From Phymatolithon calcareum (lineage: Eukaryota > Rhodophyta > Florideophyceae > Hapalidiales): a DNA stretch of 64,000 nt. Made by a program: the position numbers and the translations under genes. Within the stretch, counting starts at the first letter, position 1. Each line of letters begins with the position of its first letter. Below, in pieces: positions 1-11,386 of the stretch. Below the pieces are notes generated by a model. It worked only from the letters and a program-made list of their open reading frames with translations. It was not told the origin of the DNA and searched no databases. The stretch lies in assembly GCA_977006965.1 (NCBI GenBank), contig OZ345368.1, positions 124,001-188,000 of the forward strand. Reading direction: 5' to 3'.

Positions 1-367
1 AACCTAAAGTGGTCGCGGATCATGGTTGGGTGCATTTTCTTCTCTCGACTCTGCTGCCGTTTTCTGTTGTCGATCAAGAGGCGTTTCGAAAGCACATCAA
101 ATACCCCAACCTTTCTACGAAGTCCGTTGTCAAGTACATGGGCCACCTCACCAAGCGAGCTGAACAAAAAATATAAATGCAGACCTGTGGTGCATCCAGG
201 TCGTAAGTAGGATAATGGAATGAGAATATATTCCAATAATTCATATTTCTTTTGACCTTCTCCTTGAATAAATTACTTATGCATTTGACTTTCTTGATTA
301 AATAATCTATTCTTACGCGAAAGCGAGCTGTGAATATATTGAAAATGAATTATTTACAAGGTATGCT
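1..367 (+). mobile_element. Internally deleted hAT element (3' part)
   Basis: Bases 1-178 match 51979-52156 and bases 198-367 match 53161-53329 almost base for base, including the non-coding 3' tail with 'gcgaaagcgagctgtgaat'. About 1 kb of transposase sequence present in the other copy is missing, so this is an internally deleted copy of the same hAT family. The short open frame at 22-210 is a shifted reading of the transposase N-terminal region, not a gene. The left end lies outside the window. Confidence 0.8.
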
Positions 368-599
368 TAACAACTACGGCGGTGCCCGGACAACTATGTG
401 GTTTATTTGGGCCCAAGTGATGGTGTGCCTCTCCGATGATATTCTGGAAGAATAATGTTGGTCATCGATGGCGCATGACGTGTCGGTTGCGGACTCCTCA
501 TTTAAGATTGTGAAAATCATGTCAATCAAGACAGTACAACGGGAACTGAGGACCAGGCGAGCACCGTTTGGTAGCAGCCAGGATGCCGCGAATTTTCGG

Positions 600-2160
600 T
601 AAGAATATTCGCGATGAGTTTGTCACGCAGTCGGATCCCAGCTGCGCTGTGAGGACTTGCAAGTGTGTAACGTGACAGAAAGATTCTGGACGGGGCTACA
701 CGAATTTTGTGAGTCACGTTCAAATCCAGGATCCAAACGAACTGAGCGCTTTATGCGCTGAGAAAGAGTCGACCACAAACATCTCGCAAGTTTCGAGGAC
801 TCTCTCTCTGTTTTATCCTCGCAAAACGTTGCATGCCCACGGCTGGCTAGAGTTTATCGTTAAAGGCTTGATGCTGTTTACTGTCGCCGAGAACCCTATT
901 TACACTGCCGCTTGTCGATTTGATTCCATGAGCTACAAGATCGTCATGAAGTTCCTCGATGCTCTCGCGAAAAGCACCGAATCGAAACTCTCACGTCGTC
1001 TTCCGTCGAACTTTGCTCTCGTTCTTGATGATTAGACCGCTGATGATACTTGCTATGCCGGGATATTCGCTACCTTTCCCGCTATTACGACATACAGTTA
1101 CGAAAAGTGTTTATTGGAGTTTTCTCCTTTCGAAGACGAAGAAGGACAGAGTGCCGCTAATCACCACGAATTTCTCAAGTTAGTACCAAGTGTGTTTGGA
1201 AAATTTCTATCGAATGTTGTTGCACTCATCGGCGACAACTGCTCGACGAACAAGTCGCTGGCGGACCTATGTGGTGCAAGTTTTGTTCATTGTGCGAGAC
1301 ACCGTTTTAAATTGGCCATGAAGGACATGATACGTCTACACAAAGCCATTATTGAGAATGTCAGGGCAATCATGCATAAGCTATCGTACCCTATACCGGC
1401 CGTAAAACTCTGCAACTTTACGCACTTACATGCCTACAGGAGCAATGTGACACGATGGTCATCGACAGCGCAAAAGGTCAAGAGCTACATTGCTCTCAGA
1501 GAGTTTCTACCCTAGCTGAATATTGACGAGGTCGATGCTCTAACGTTAAGCACACACCCAAGCCGAAAAGTGGAGTCATTATGCTAGGAGTTCACTTCAT
1601 TCGATGCAATTACCAAGGCTCTCCGAAATGATGACGTATCGATGACGGACGCCCGGGTATTTTTCGATACGGTGATAGAAGAGTTTCCACAACTTTCTGT
1701 CCGCTTGAGATCGACGCCGGCAGTCATCCATCACCTTAAAGTCAAATCCGGAATTGTGAAAATTATGGAGAAACGTGTTTCTGTGATGCCAGAGGCTGAG
1801 CTACTTGCTACCGAGAAATCGAAGAATGTTATCTGTGCTGTGCGTTTGACTGTTGGAGTAAGTTCACTATCTCTGGCCGAGTGCGCATTGAAGCGTTGCA
1901 TAAGCGTTATTTCCTCTGATTCTGAGTACATGGATTTGCAATTCATTGTACCAACGTCGAACATGTGAGAGAGGCTTTTCTGTATCGCTGGTTACGCGTT
2001 GGATAACAGAAGAAGAAGCTTTATTTCTGCTAACTTCGAGAAGCAGATGTTCCTTTGTGCTAACTCGAGTGCGTGTGGAATCGAAGACGTCAATGTTATC
2101 GTGACAGAAAGTAGCCAGAGGGAGCCAATAATTAGGAATAACCAGTTATTTATTCCTGAA
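600..2160 (+). pseudogene. hAT-family transposase relic, BED finger to dimerisation domain
   Basis: Three forward fragments read in order as one hAT transposase. A BED-type zinc finger remnant (C-x-C then 'YTNFVSHV') lies near 630-715. A catalytic-core segment at 1114-1515 includes 'IGDNCSTNKSLA' and 'HCARHRFKLAM', a motif block typical of hAT proteins. A C-terminal dimerisation segment at 1642-2075 contains 'DLQFIVPTSN' followed by 'ERLF' and 'AGYALDNRRRSF'. The frame is broken by a TAG at 1513, by TGA immediately before ERLF, and by frameshifts, so it cannot make transposase. It is a diverged relative of the copy at 51.8-53.3 kb. Gene limits are approximate because no ends could be recognised. 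Confidence 0.85.
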
Positions 2161-2305
2161 TGAACTTGAAAACAATAATTTACTGCTTCTGCGTTCAACA
2201 CCTTGATATTTATTCTCTAAACTGCACGAGGAAATCATAAAAATATATAAATAATGCCAAGTCTTTGTGCTCGACACATAGTACAGGGAAATGCAACTCA
2301 AACCC

Positions 2306-2542
2306 TTAAGGCCAGAATCGAGACATAGATTCCGTCCAATGGTGGCATGCTCTGAGCACGGTATACTTATGTGCATCACATATGTGGGGTAATAAGTTGC
2401 CCACACCTTTTCTCCAGTCTCTGCCACTGATCACGACAAACCAATAGCACGCGTCACAAATGTCAGATTCGCCGTGGTCCATGAATTTGCCCCCTGCATA
2501 CGGAATTTCCTCTTCATATTTTATTGAAATTTGGCGTTCCAC
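2306..2542 (-). pseudogene. Short Cys/His-containing fragment, unidentified
   Basis: An open frame of 78 codons has protein-like composition ('ISIKYEEEIPYAGG', 'CDACYWFVVISGRDWRKG', then C and H residues), suggesting a remnant of a zinc-binding protein or transposon product. No family was recognised. The phrase 'ISIKYEEEIPY' resembles 'ISIQYEGENPV' at the C-terminus of the ORF at 20452-21084, so both may derive from one element type. There is no start or stop context that would make it a complete gene. Confidence 0.25.
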
Positions 2543-2560
2543 GGTGCCCTCCTTTGCGTT

Positions 2561-4259
2561 TAACTACAGTACAGACTAATTCGTATATTTCTCAGTTAGA
2601 TCCACTTTGTAGACTGGATCCAGATAATTTGAGGCAGGTCGCGTAGCGATCACCCCTGCTCGTTCTCTGGCACTAATATTCGAACTGAATAGGTACTGTT
2701 TTAATGCTATCCCTGTAGACCAGGGCCCGACTTCAACATTATAGAGAGGGGCCCAATCGTCAAGATGGATTTGGGAACAAGAGATTAATCATCGATTGCA
2801 AAAACAATTCACCACACAGTGTACTCGGAGAATATTAGGGTTCAAAAGCTGCTGAGATCAGCGAAAGCACTAGTATCTAATCACTGGGAGTGAAAAGATA
2901 AGGGTTGGGGTTCATCTTAAAAAGGGGTAATGTCTCTGTGATGCGATGCCTCAGTCTAAGATGCGATCAAGATCGCCGCTTAAATAGGGCAGGGGCGAGC
3001 AATGGCACACCCTGCAAAGAGGGGGGCACAAACCGACGCTATACTAATATTACGTTGAGTGTAAGTCGGCGTCTGCGATAAATCCGTCGGCCCTTCTTGG
3101 AAGAGTCGTTCACGATACTGTATTGTCAGTGTCGGTGGATAGATCACAAGGAGCCGTTATAGAGCTCCTAGGTCTATGGTGATAATGTCGTTCATCAAAC
3201 CGTTGCAACATTGCCTGTCTACAAGTAGAAAGAGACTATTTCTCGAATCCCGCATATCAACGATCCGGTATAGTGGAGCTAACTGCTCCATGATCAAGTC
3301 AGTTCAATTGATCGCGCTTAGCTCACAGGTCGTCTGCTATTCATCCACAGTGTCTCTTGCTTACCCAGTGGGCAATTTTCCCTGACAATCCTAAAATTAC
3401 ATAGATTTTTGGTAAGGATCATGCTGCCGCGGAAGCCATTTGTGAGTGCTAAGTAAATCACTCCAATGTCGTGCGTGGACAGAGAAAACGTCCAGTCGAA
3501 AGCGTAGATTTAGTCTCAACCTAAATTGAAAAGCTATTAATCTAAGCCATGTACATAGCTGAATGTTAACATCACCGCAATTAGCCATGGCTCCGAGATG
3601 GTAAAGGTGCGGAGGATCGACAACTACCTCTTAATTGCGATGATTTTCACTTTGCGCCGGGTACGCGCAACAAAAAAAATGGAATTTAGTCTCCCAGAGT
3701 CGGCACTGTAAGAATAACAACATCGTAAGTTGTACGAGGGGTCCTATAGGGGTTGTAGTACTCCATGAGCTCTGAAAACTTTTCGAAATAAATAAAAATA
3801 CCGCCCTACAAAATTAAGATTTGTCTCTAAATCTTTCAATAGGCTCCTCCTCCAAAATACGTTAGATCTTACAGAAGCTGCGAGCTTATCTACTTGGAAG
3901 CAGTTTATTTTATATACAAAACATAGCTCCCATTGAAACCAGGTAGCCGAATGGACTTGTATAGATTCCGAGAATTGGGATAGTCGGCTATCTGTGCGCA
4001 GAGTTGAGTCATGAGGTTATAATATGAGACAAATTTACAGCGTTCTTTCATCAATTTCTGTAAAATGTTGCTACTCACTTCCCGCGAGCTTCTTTTTGAG
4101 TATTACTGTAAAGTCCTTTGCTATTGAATTTTACCTGGGACACTAAATTCCAGTTTTTGTGTACCATCCCGCACACGCCACTTCGCCTTTGAGAAAGCAC
4201 ATAGTCATAAAAGTACTACTTGGACCGATTTCTTGAGTCTTCCTCCGGTACTGCTCGTC
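2561..4259. other. Intergenic stretch, nothing supportable
   Basis: Only short open frames below 70 codons occur on either strand, with no recognisable motif, repeat end or RNA gene. It probably contains decayed mobile DNA. Confidence 0.5.
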
Positions 4260-5540
4260 AAATACTCAGCAGACTTATTGAAACCATGAAATGGCGTAAT
4301 GAGCACAACATTTGGGAAGTACTTCTGTCAAATTACGTTAGTGACATTTGCAGCTAGGAGCTCAATACCGAAGACGGAGTCGCAAAAGCATTTACAGAAA
4401 ACCCTTTAGACTGGACGTAAATTCTTATCAGTATCAAGGGTGCTCTTTGCATTGCTTTCATGCGAAAACGTACTTCGCCTTTTAGCCTTGCACAAGCATT
4501 TGCAAGAGTTTTTTTTCGATTTCATGGTCTCGTCATCTAGCCTTGGCGTTCCTAAATTCCGTACACTTTGAAGGTCAACAGGAGTTTTCGAAATTAAAGT
4601 CAACATTTTGAATGAAACAGCAGTAAATGGAAAGCGGTTTTCAGTAATGAAAAGAGAACTCTTCTACGAGGAGGCCACGTCACATAAGTCTTGCAAATGC
4701 AGTCTGATGTTGAAGTGCATTAGATTCTCTTTATTCGTATTGCTTTGCAGTAGTTCTCCTATTCAGAACAATCTTGCTCAACAATTATTGCCACTGCCTT
4801 GATATGCATATTGTGCGTGCCCTCATATATCTTTCCAAAACAAATGTTCAGATAGAATTTCTCACCTGAAAAAACTTCGTGAAACCAACCCCGTCAGCTC
4901 ATTCCATGCACTGCCCAGTGATATCACCCACGACTTTTGCCGTAATCATTTCTCAAATATTGCAGCTCGCATAAACTCAATCCCCGCGTACATCGTATGT
5001 GCTGCATTGTACATAAGCACTTTCTCCGCCTCCAGTCCTGGCAATTCCTCTACTACTTGGAACTAGTGATGCACATTCCTCCCAATCTCTGTGAGTCGGA
5101 GTCGCCCGACTCGAAGTCATAAAATATGTAGAAAGAGTCGTTTTTCGGCTTTCTCATACATGTAAGGGCGCGAAAAGCGGGGTTCTAATGCTGCAAGGCG
5201 CGAAGAGAAAGACCAACAGCTAAAGGACGGCAAGCAGCATCAAAACGAACTGTATATATGCCTGCCTGAGGGCTTGTGAAATTATATCAGGCCCCCAGCA
5301 GTTCGGAGTTGCTTATATTTTGAAGCACGAACTGTCTCGGAGGCGAAGCGTTTATTTTAGGGGGTTTAACGTGTCGAAAAGGACAGTGGCACAGCATATG
5401 ATTGTCAGGACTGTCGCAGATGCATTTCTGGTGGTACTTATCTTAGCGCGGAGTGCCGCGCAGCGGCAAACAGGCGCACGGCGTACCTTGACATGTGCGG
5501 GGATAAAGCTGCTATTTGAGGTCTACCGCGTCACACGCGC
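4260..5540 (+). repeat. Dispersed repeat, copy 1 (inverted partner at 53.3-54.8 kb)
   Basis: The whole stretch is the reverse complement of 53335-54770 at high but imperfect identity. Examples are 'ATGAAATGGCGTAATGAGCA' near 4286 against its complement near 54720, and frames encoding 'NETAVNGKRFSVMKREL' here and 'NETAVNGKQFSVMQREL' there. Conserved translated segments (also 'FMRKRTSPFSLA' versus 'FMRKRTSPLSLR') show it once coded for protein, but stops break every frame in this copy. I could not assign the encoded protein to a family. The distal part (5320-5649) reads as a 109-codon frame also shared by both copies. Confidence 0.75.
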
Positions 5541-5859
5541 AGTCGCACGGCCCGGTAGGGGCATTTCCGGTGCTGTGGATTCCAGCTCGGCGTGTATGAG
5601 AAGGGCAAAATTATTTCCACGTTTCAAACTTGTACGAGGACTTCAATAACGGTGAGAGCTGCTCCACCGGTCTAAACACTGCTGTAATGATTCCAACTCT
5701 TCCTGATTGGCCAGTTCGGCCATTACGACTGGAATTCCAACCCTTACTTTTGCCATTCTGCTCATAAAAATTAATGTCAATAGAAAAGAAATTTTTAATC
5801 GTTTATGGGACCATAAGAATTGACCCAGCCCTTATCGGGAACAGGGGCATAACGAGTGT

Positions 5860-5931
5860 CGAGTTTTCTGAAGTCCCTCAATTGAGGGAAACGGATGGGA
5901 AAGTGCCTTTCATCAGTAAATTAGACAGTAG
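5860..5931. mobile_element. Solo piggyBac-family terminus
   Basis: The perfect palindrome CCCTCAATTGAGGG (5875-5888) is followed about 35 nt later by 'TAAATTAGACAGTAG'. Read on the reverse strand, this is CTACTGTCTAATTTACTG, close to the start of the piggyBac copies at 33196 and 61442 (TGTCTAGTTTACTAAC type). Spacing and order match those ends, so this is an orphan right-hand end. No transposase sequence was seen to its left. The flanks 5541-5859 and 5932-6470 hold nothing else I can support. Confidence 0.6.
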
Positions 5932-6469
5932 AGATGGACAAACCTCTCTTCGATAGGCCGTCTGACGAATTAATTTCGCGAGGTCCAGTCCTGGCTCTCA
6001 CCACCGCCACGAGCGTCTTCGCGTGGACTTATGATATATTTTGTATGATAGAGGGGATATGTAGTGGCCAAAGGTTTTAAAAAGCTTTGCTTTCCGAACC
6101 ATTTTCTATTGTAACCTAGTCTGGTCAATCAGGGCCTCCATAATTCGAATTTCTCGACGAATAAGTGCACATATGAGTCGTTTGCACTCATCTCCCGCAT
6201 CCGAGCCCATCTGCTCTGATGGCAAAATCAGCTCAGATACCGCTTTGGTACCACAGTATCCATCCAGAATCGATTTTGGCACTCTATTAGAAATCTAGAA
6301 AATTAGCTGCCTGGACCGAAAAAGGTGGCAAAATTCGCTAAATCTCGTTACGATTTCAGCTAGACAGCCGCTTATCATTACACGTAATTAAGAAGATTTA
6401 TTGAGACGTTAGCATGTGTACCAACTTGAGGAAAGTCGGCACGTTTCAAATCGCGTTATACTAGCATTG

Positions 6470-6670
6470 AGAGTTGTCAGTTATCTTATTCAGAATTGCA
6501 TAATATCACGTCAATGACTCGCGCCACTCAATCTCTTCGGTAGTGGTCCATGTGGGTTTCTGCACGGTTCTGCTGAATGCACCAATTTCCCATGCTCCTT
6601 GACTACCCATATATTCAATCAGCTTATTATGACACTACTAATCCGCTACGCAAAGTACTCTGCACCTCGT
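6470..6670. repeat. Short dispersed repeat shared with 30580-30740
   Basis: The segment runs parallel to 30580-30740: both contain 'atatcacgtcaatg/agtatcatgtcaatg', a 'ggtcca' block and 'catg(c/t)tccttgact' in the same order. Read on the reverse strand, both give similar peptides ('SQGAWEIGAF' here, 'SQGTWAVRPL' there). It is probably an unidentified transposon fragment. Confidence 0.5.
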
Positions 6671-6724
6671 TGCATTGGACTGCTAAGCTAACTCACAACG
6701 CTCTCGCCCGAACCGTCTGAACTC

Positions 6725-7480
6725 ATGGAAAAGATGGAGCTCGTTCTAAGGGTGGGTGACTGCCCTGGAGCAAACTTTAACAACGTTGTCAACCTCGTAA
6801 TCACCCACAAAACGTCTGTTGGCAAGGCAAGTTCCTCACGCCTTGCTGCTACAAGTAGCACCAGGAAAAATACTCTCAGCGGAGAAGCCGCTTGTGGAGC
6901 CGGAGGTCATGGAAAGTGACATGCTGCGATTTGCTGTTAGGAGCCAAGTGACACCATTCCCTGTGGTAGTTAACAGCGACTACCGCGCTAATTGCTCTTG
7001 CCGCCACTTTGAAGAGCACCAGCGGCCATATATCCACGTCGTCGCTGCACTTCTGTACTGTTCTAGACGCTGGGCGCAGCATCGAGTCGCGTTCGACCTG
7101 TGAAACAAGATCTGGTGTTGGACTCATGGCAATTGATAACGTGGGGCAAGAAACACGAGGGTATCATCATTAATTTTGCAGTCACTGGTTACCAGTTATT
7201 ACAGGATGATTTGGTTACGTTTATCCTTGTCGCTAAACTGGGCCGCAAGCGCAAGAGGCCCTATTTCCGGTCCGAAATGAAGTCCCGTCACGGCTCCTCG
7301 TGCGGAAACAACGGTCACTTCTCGCAGACATGCGCCAAGCCGAACATCTGCAATATTGTTCAGGCGAAGCGAAAACACATCGACAAAGCGGCTCAGTCCA
7401 TGATAATTGATCTCACCGCCTGCGATGACGGAGATGCTACTTGCGACGAGGAGCTGCAGCATAGAGAGTTGTGCATGAAA
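6725..7480 (+). pseudogene. MULE transposase C-terminal tail (SWIM finger and zinc knuckle)
   Basis: Two overlapping frames encode the end of a Mutator-like transposase. The first (to about 7100) has 'VNSDYRANCSCRHFEEHQ', a SWIM-type zinc finger of the form C-x-C-x(n)-C-x-H. The third ligand is replaced by tyrosine ('PYIHV'), so the finger is damaged. The second (7100-7460) has a GRKRKR stretch followed by 'CGNNGHFSQTC', a CCHC zinc knuckle in the position usual for MULE proteins. No DDE core remains upstream. It is homologous to the reverse-strand tail at 10357-10615. Confidence 0.75.
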
Positions 7481-8215
7481 GAAATATTACTTTTTTTAAT
7501 AAGTTTATTTCTATGGAGTGCTCTCTGTATTGCGAATTTTGCCACTTTTTTCTGTCCATACAGCGAATTTCCTCATTAAAAATCAGCCTCAGGCTTCTCA
7601 GCAGTGTCGTCCTGTCCCTTAAGCTGATGATCCCTGGTAGTTCGGCGGATGCAAAGGGAATCGTCACCGATCTTCCATTTAGTTACTGTGTCCATATTTC
7701 CATTATTTCTCTTCTTCGACTCTTCTTCGATACTGCTCCCTGTTCAGCTTTTTGCAAAGCTTTTCTCAAGTCATCGAATTCCTTGAGACACTCTACATCT
7801 TTTTTTACTATTTCCTTCTCTCTAGCACAATACTCTTCTGTCTTTTCGAGGTGCTTCTTATGCCGTAGCAGGCGCAGAGAGAACCTTTTCGCTTGATGTC
7901 TTCTTCTAATCTCTGGACGTTGTAGTCAACACAAGACTCACATTCGGCCGAGTCGGTAGTCTGGATACTTCCCGAAGACATTCTTTTAAAATAATCCTTC
8001 CGCACATTCGATAGCAGAACACAATCGCTTTGTAAATGGTGTTATACATAGTATGCAGTGCATATTCCCATTTCGGAAGCATTAGGCAATTAAAGATTCT
8101 GATGCATGTAGTAGGTCCGAATCCTCGAACTTTCACTGCGATCTTGCGTAGTTTGTCTCCTGAAAGAATTGGAAAGATGCATTCATGGCAGGGTTTCTGC
8201 TTATAATTATTGGAG
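7437..8215 (-). pseudogene. LINE ORF2 3' fragment
   Basis: The reverse strand encodes 'VRGFGPTTCIRIFNCLMLPK' at about 8070-8130, matching 'VRGFQPVTCIRIFKSLILPK' of the main LINE at 29465-29520. It is followed by a segment ending 'SLRLIFNEEI' (7560-7620) that parallels 'CLRLIFNRAP' at 29998. Frames are broken between the blocks. This is a 5'-truncated, decayed LINE insertion of the same broad clade. Confidence 0.75.
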
Positions 8216-9080
8216 ACAAACCCGATAAAACTTCGCCTTAGACTTCGTGAGGGAGGCTCCGCCCCCCTCACACTCCCCCCGGGAAACTGTATTTTAGGTC
8301 TGGTGTTGCAGGCTTGTGCAAGTGGATGGGCCACTTAGCGCATCGGCGCCGTGTATTGCCCGAGTTTTGTTTGTGGAAATTAAAAAACGAAGGACTGGGG
8401 ATTCCCGTGAAACGTCAGCAAAACGTTTTTGTTCTACAGTCAACCCTCGATAACTGCATGGATCCATATATCGTGAATATTCCAGGAGTGAGTCTACATC
8501 ATATTGCAGAAACTACACGTGTACTTTAGTTTCTTCAGATTCTATGTAATAAATAAGTAATCCGGCGCTGTTGCATTGCCAAGCATTTCTCCTTTCCAAA
8601 CCTCATTTGAGCGTGCACCACAGCCCGCATGGTAGAGAGATCAGTGATACTGCCGAGTTTTCGCGCATAGACGGACCATGTGGCAGCGCGAGCAGTTTTT
8701 GACGTGCTAATTGCGGCAATCGATGCCGACACACTCGGCGAATCTTATAATCCAGGTTCCAGAGAAGAGGATAGTGATGCCATTGTATAAATTAAATTAA
8801 TTGCAATTGCTCAGAAATGCAGCATCACTGGATGATCTGGGTTACACCGATTTATTAGTGGATGTCCGTGTACATATTGCGCCTGCTATGCACCAATTGT
8901 GGCCAAAAAACGTGCTTTCATTGGATAATGTTGGAGAATCCGACGAGAAGCCAGGTTGTATCGCACTTTTGGGCACCCTCACAGAATTCCCACTACACGT
9001 CAATTTAACCTCAACTTGGGACCGGAGAGAGGTGACCTGAACCGGACCGAACGGCCCACGAGACACGAAACAGAAGAATT
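8216..9080. other. Unassigned stretch
   Basis: It contains only short open frames on both strands and no recognisable domain, apart from overlapping frames in a GC-richer segment beginning near 8840. Confidence 0.4.
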
Positions 9081-9107
9081 CCGGCGCGGGCGGGTAGCCC
9101 GCGCCGG
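9081..9107. repeat. Perfect 11-bp GC hairpin
   Basis: CCGGCGCGGGC is followed by GGGTA and then GCCCGCGCCGG, a perfect 11-bp stem with a 5-nt loop. No U-run follows on either strand, so it does not look like a bacterial-style terminator. Confidence 0.85.
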
Positions 9108-9356
9108 TGTTTGTGACCATGACGAATGCGTTGACGAGTGCCCGCATTTTGGCGGCTTCACCACCGAAATCAGTTGTCGCGATGAAGAACGCTGGCCCGC
9201 TGAAGACCACGTCAAGAGTGCTGAACCCGAAACACTCCGCGAAATCGTGCTGCGTGCTGAATGTATGAAACCATCGATATCAAACACGGTGCACGACTAG
9301 TTGTCGCCGAGGCGGAAACCGGAACCCGTGCCGATAGTCCCCACCGAAGTCGTCCC

Positions 9357-9670
9357 CCCGAGCGAAGTTCCGTTCCTTAGAGCCAAGCTAGATGAGGGCT
9401 TCCGTTGAACGACCTCGAAGTTGTCCCCCCGAGCGAGCCTCCGTTGACGAACGCCGTCCTCCAAGTTTCCCCCGCGAGCGAGATCCCTTTCAGATCTCCC
9501 GAAGTTTTCTTGCCGAGCGAGGCCCCGTTGAAAAGCCTCCCGAAGTTGTCTCCGCGAAAGAGCACTTGTTGAAGAGCACCTACATGTAGCTGTCCCCCCG
9601 AGCGAACTCTCGTTGAAAAGCGCTCCCCCTGATGTTAAGAGACCCCAAAAGTTGTCCCCCAAGAGGTCTT
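9357..9670. repeat. Imperfect ~42-bp minisatellite
   Basis: Units carrying 'CCCCCGAGCGA..CTCCGTTGA' recur with GAGCGA-like anchors at 9360, 9431, 9476, 9515, 9556 and 9600, spacings of 39-45 nt after the first gap of 71. On the reverse strand two frames stay open and read as degenerate 14-residue repeats ('SLGGTTS', 'FNGASLG' in one frame; 'LARGDNF', 'LARGGNL' in the other). Open frames here follow from the repeat's composition and are weak evidence of a gene. Confidence 0.75.
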
Positions 9671-10356
9671 CCCTTTATTAGCCCCAAGGAAGATATGCGA
9701 GCGCACCGAGAAGACCTCCGATAGCGGAGGTTTGCCCTACTCGGCAATTTTTTCTGCGAAGAAGAAGAACCTAGCAAGTGATGGATACTAGAGTTGGAGA
9801 TGATGGAGATGAGTGCAGCAATTGTGAATTGGAATAGAATTTTTACAGAGGGTAGTTACTGAGACCCAAGCTGCTCTGTTGTTGGTGAATACCGGCGTTG
9901 AGGGCTTGTAAAATAAAAACATACAATTTCCCCCCTACACGTCCGTTATTATACGCAAATAACTATATGCGGCAGTAAAATGTCTTGTTCAGACCATGGT
10001 AGGTGCTCAGATAGAATACCAGACATAATTGAAGAGCAGCTCTTTCACCTGAGTAAGCCTTGCCGGAATAGTTGTACGATATCGGGAATCTTGTCAAAAA
10101 AGTAAAATTAATTTCATGCTCTTCTCTTTCTGCTTTTGCTCCTCGTCTCAAGTTGATTCATAGTCATCGCAGGCCTTGAGGTCAATATCATAGTCGGAGA
10201 CGCTTTATCTATTTTCTCTCGCAGCACGCGTGATGCCGCCCTCGTGTTCTTCTCCCCGTGTTTTCGACAGCCGAATACGTCCTTTGTGCACGGGTCGAAG
10301 CGACCCGATGCTGCACCAAGCGTTTAGAAGCATACAAGAGTGCAAAACAAACCTGT
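9671..10356. other. Unassigned stretch
   Basis: No convincing gene; short open frames only. The left part continues the minisatellite-like GC-rich sequence and the right part leads into the MULE fragment. Confidence 0.4.
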
Positions 10357-10615
10357 CTACATGGTCGCTGGTGCATGACCGCTGTTTCCGCACGAGAAGC
10401 AATGACTGGCCCTCATTTCGGATTGCAAGCTGGTCCCCTTGTACAAATGTGTAACGAAAAAGAGGGTACATGCTCTCCGGTGCTGTGCAAAGTGGCGGCA
10501 AGGGCATGTAGCGCGGTAGTTGCTGTTAACTTTCACACCGAGTGGTTTCACTTCGCTGCGCGAAACAAAGCTCACACTGCCGCTTTCGATGACTTCCGGC
10601 TCAGCAAGTAGACTC
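10357..10615 (-). pseudogene. MULE transposase C-terminal tail, second copy
   Basis: The reverse strand reads 'EPEVIESGSVSF' then 'VNSNYRATCPCRHFAQHRRA' and, after a deletion, 'HCFSCGNSGHAPAT'. This parallels the copy at 6.7-7.5 kb ('EPEVMESDMLRF', 'VNSDYRANCSCRHFEEHQ', 'SSCGNNGHFSQTC'). It keeps the first SWIM cysteines and a CCHC knuckle but lacks the GRxKR linker. It is a shorter and independently decayed copy in the opposite orientation. Confidence 0.7.
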
Positions 10616-10765
10616 TGTACGGAAGTGCTGGATTTTTCTACATCCAGCTAGCGTATATCGTAACCACAAAATGGGCTCCGATTACGGAACTTTCCCGATT
10701 TTTGCAGACCATGTAGCAAGTTTCCTCGATTATGTTTGCTTTCACTCTCTCTGTCCTTACGAAAT

Positions 10766-10833
10766 CTATTCAGTATAATCAGAAAGCGATTCCGGATCGA
10801 TAAAACCTTCACATTGATTGGCTAATTTATCAA
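10766..10833 (+). repeat. Terminal module T1 (left end of SET element)
   Basis: It starts CTATTCAGTATAATCAGAAAG, then the core CGATTCCGGATCG (10787-10799), then ATTGATTGGCTAAT. A further ATTGGCTAAT lies at 10883-10892. Confidence 0.75.
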
Positions 10834-11386
10834 ACTGATATCCAACGCAAAAATGATCGCAAAGCGAGAAAGACTTCCGTTTCATTGGCTAATTGGGGGT
10901 TCTAATCAGGTGACGATGAAATTTTTAGCACGCACTACAACTGACTTAATTACAATATTTCTATGAACCCCACTCAAATTCGTTGTCATGCAATCATTTG
11001 TTCTCTTTTAGCCATTCCCTTTCATTAAAGTGTGAGATTGACGTCCCTACTCCCTGTGATAATTTCTTGTCAGCAAAGCGGAACTAGCCCAAACGTATCA
11101 GGACACTGTGTTTGCTTCATGTTCTGACACTGAACCGTTTCTGTCTGAGTAGCGTGTCGTCTTGTAAACATGTAATATGGACATCATTCGTGTCACAATG
11201 ACCACTAAAATTCTATTGCCAATATAACCAGAATTGTTCCCTTTTTCGAATTCGCAGACTTCTCATAACGTGTCATATTTTCATTGGTTGCGAGAAGTGA
11301 TTCGGAATCGTATTTAACCATCTATACTGCCATAATGCTAAGAAGAAAGGTCGGAACAAGTCGAAGACGTCTCAGTGAGTCTGGAT

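Noticed and set aside
1731-1964. Reverse-strand ORF over the hAT C-terminus
   Set aside because: It is a shadow of the forward hAT dimerisation domain.
9081-9107. Rho-independent terminator
   Set aside because: The stem is strong but no T-run follows on either strand, and the window is eukaryotic in character.
8842-9300. Overlapping long ORFs on both strands as real genes
   Set aside because: They are open because of GC-rich composition; no motif, start context or homology supports either.
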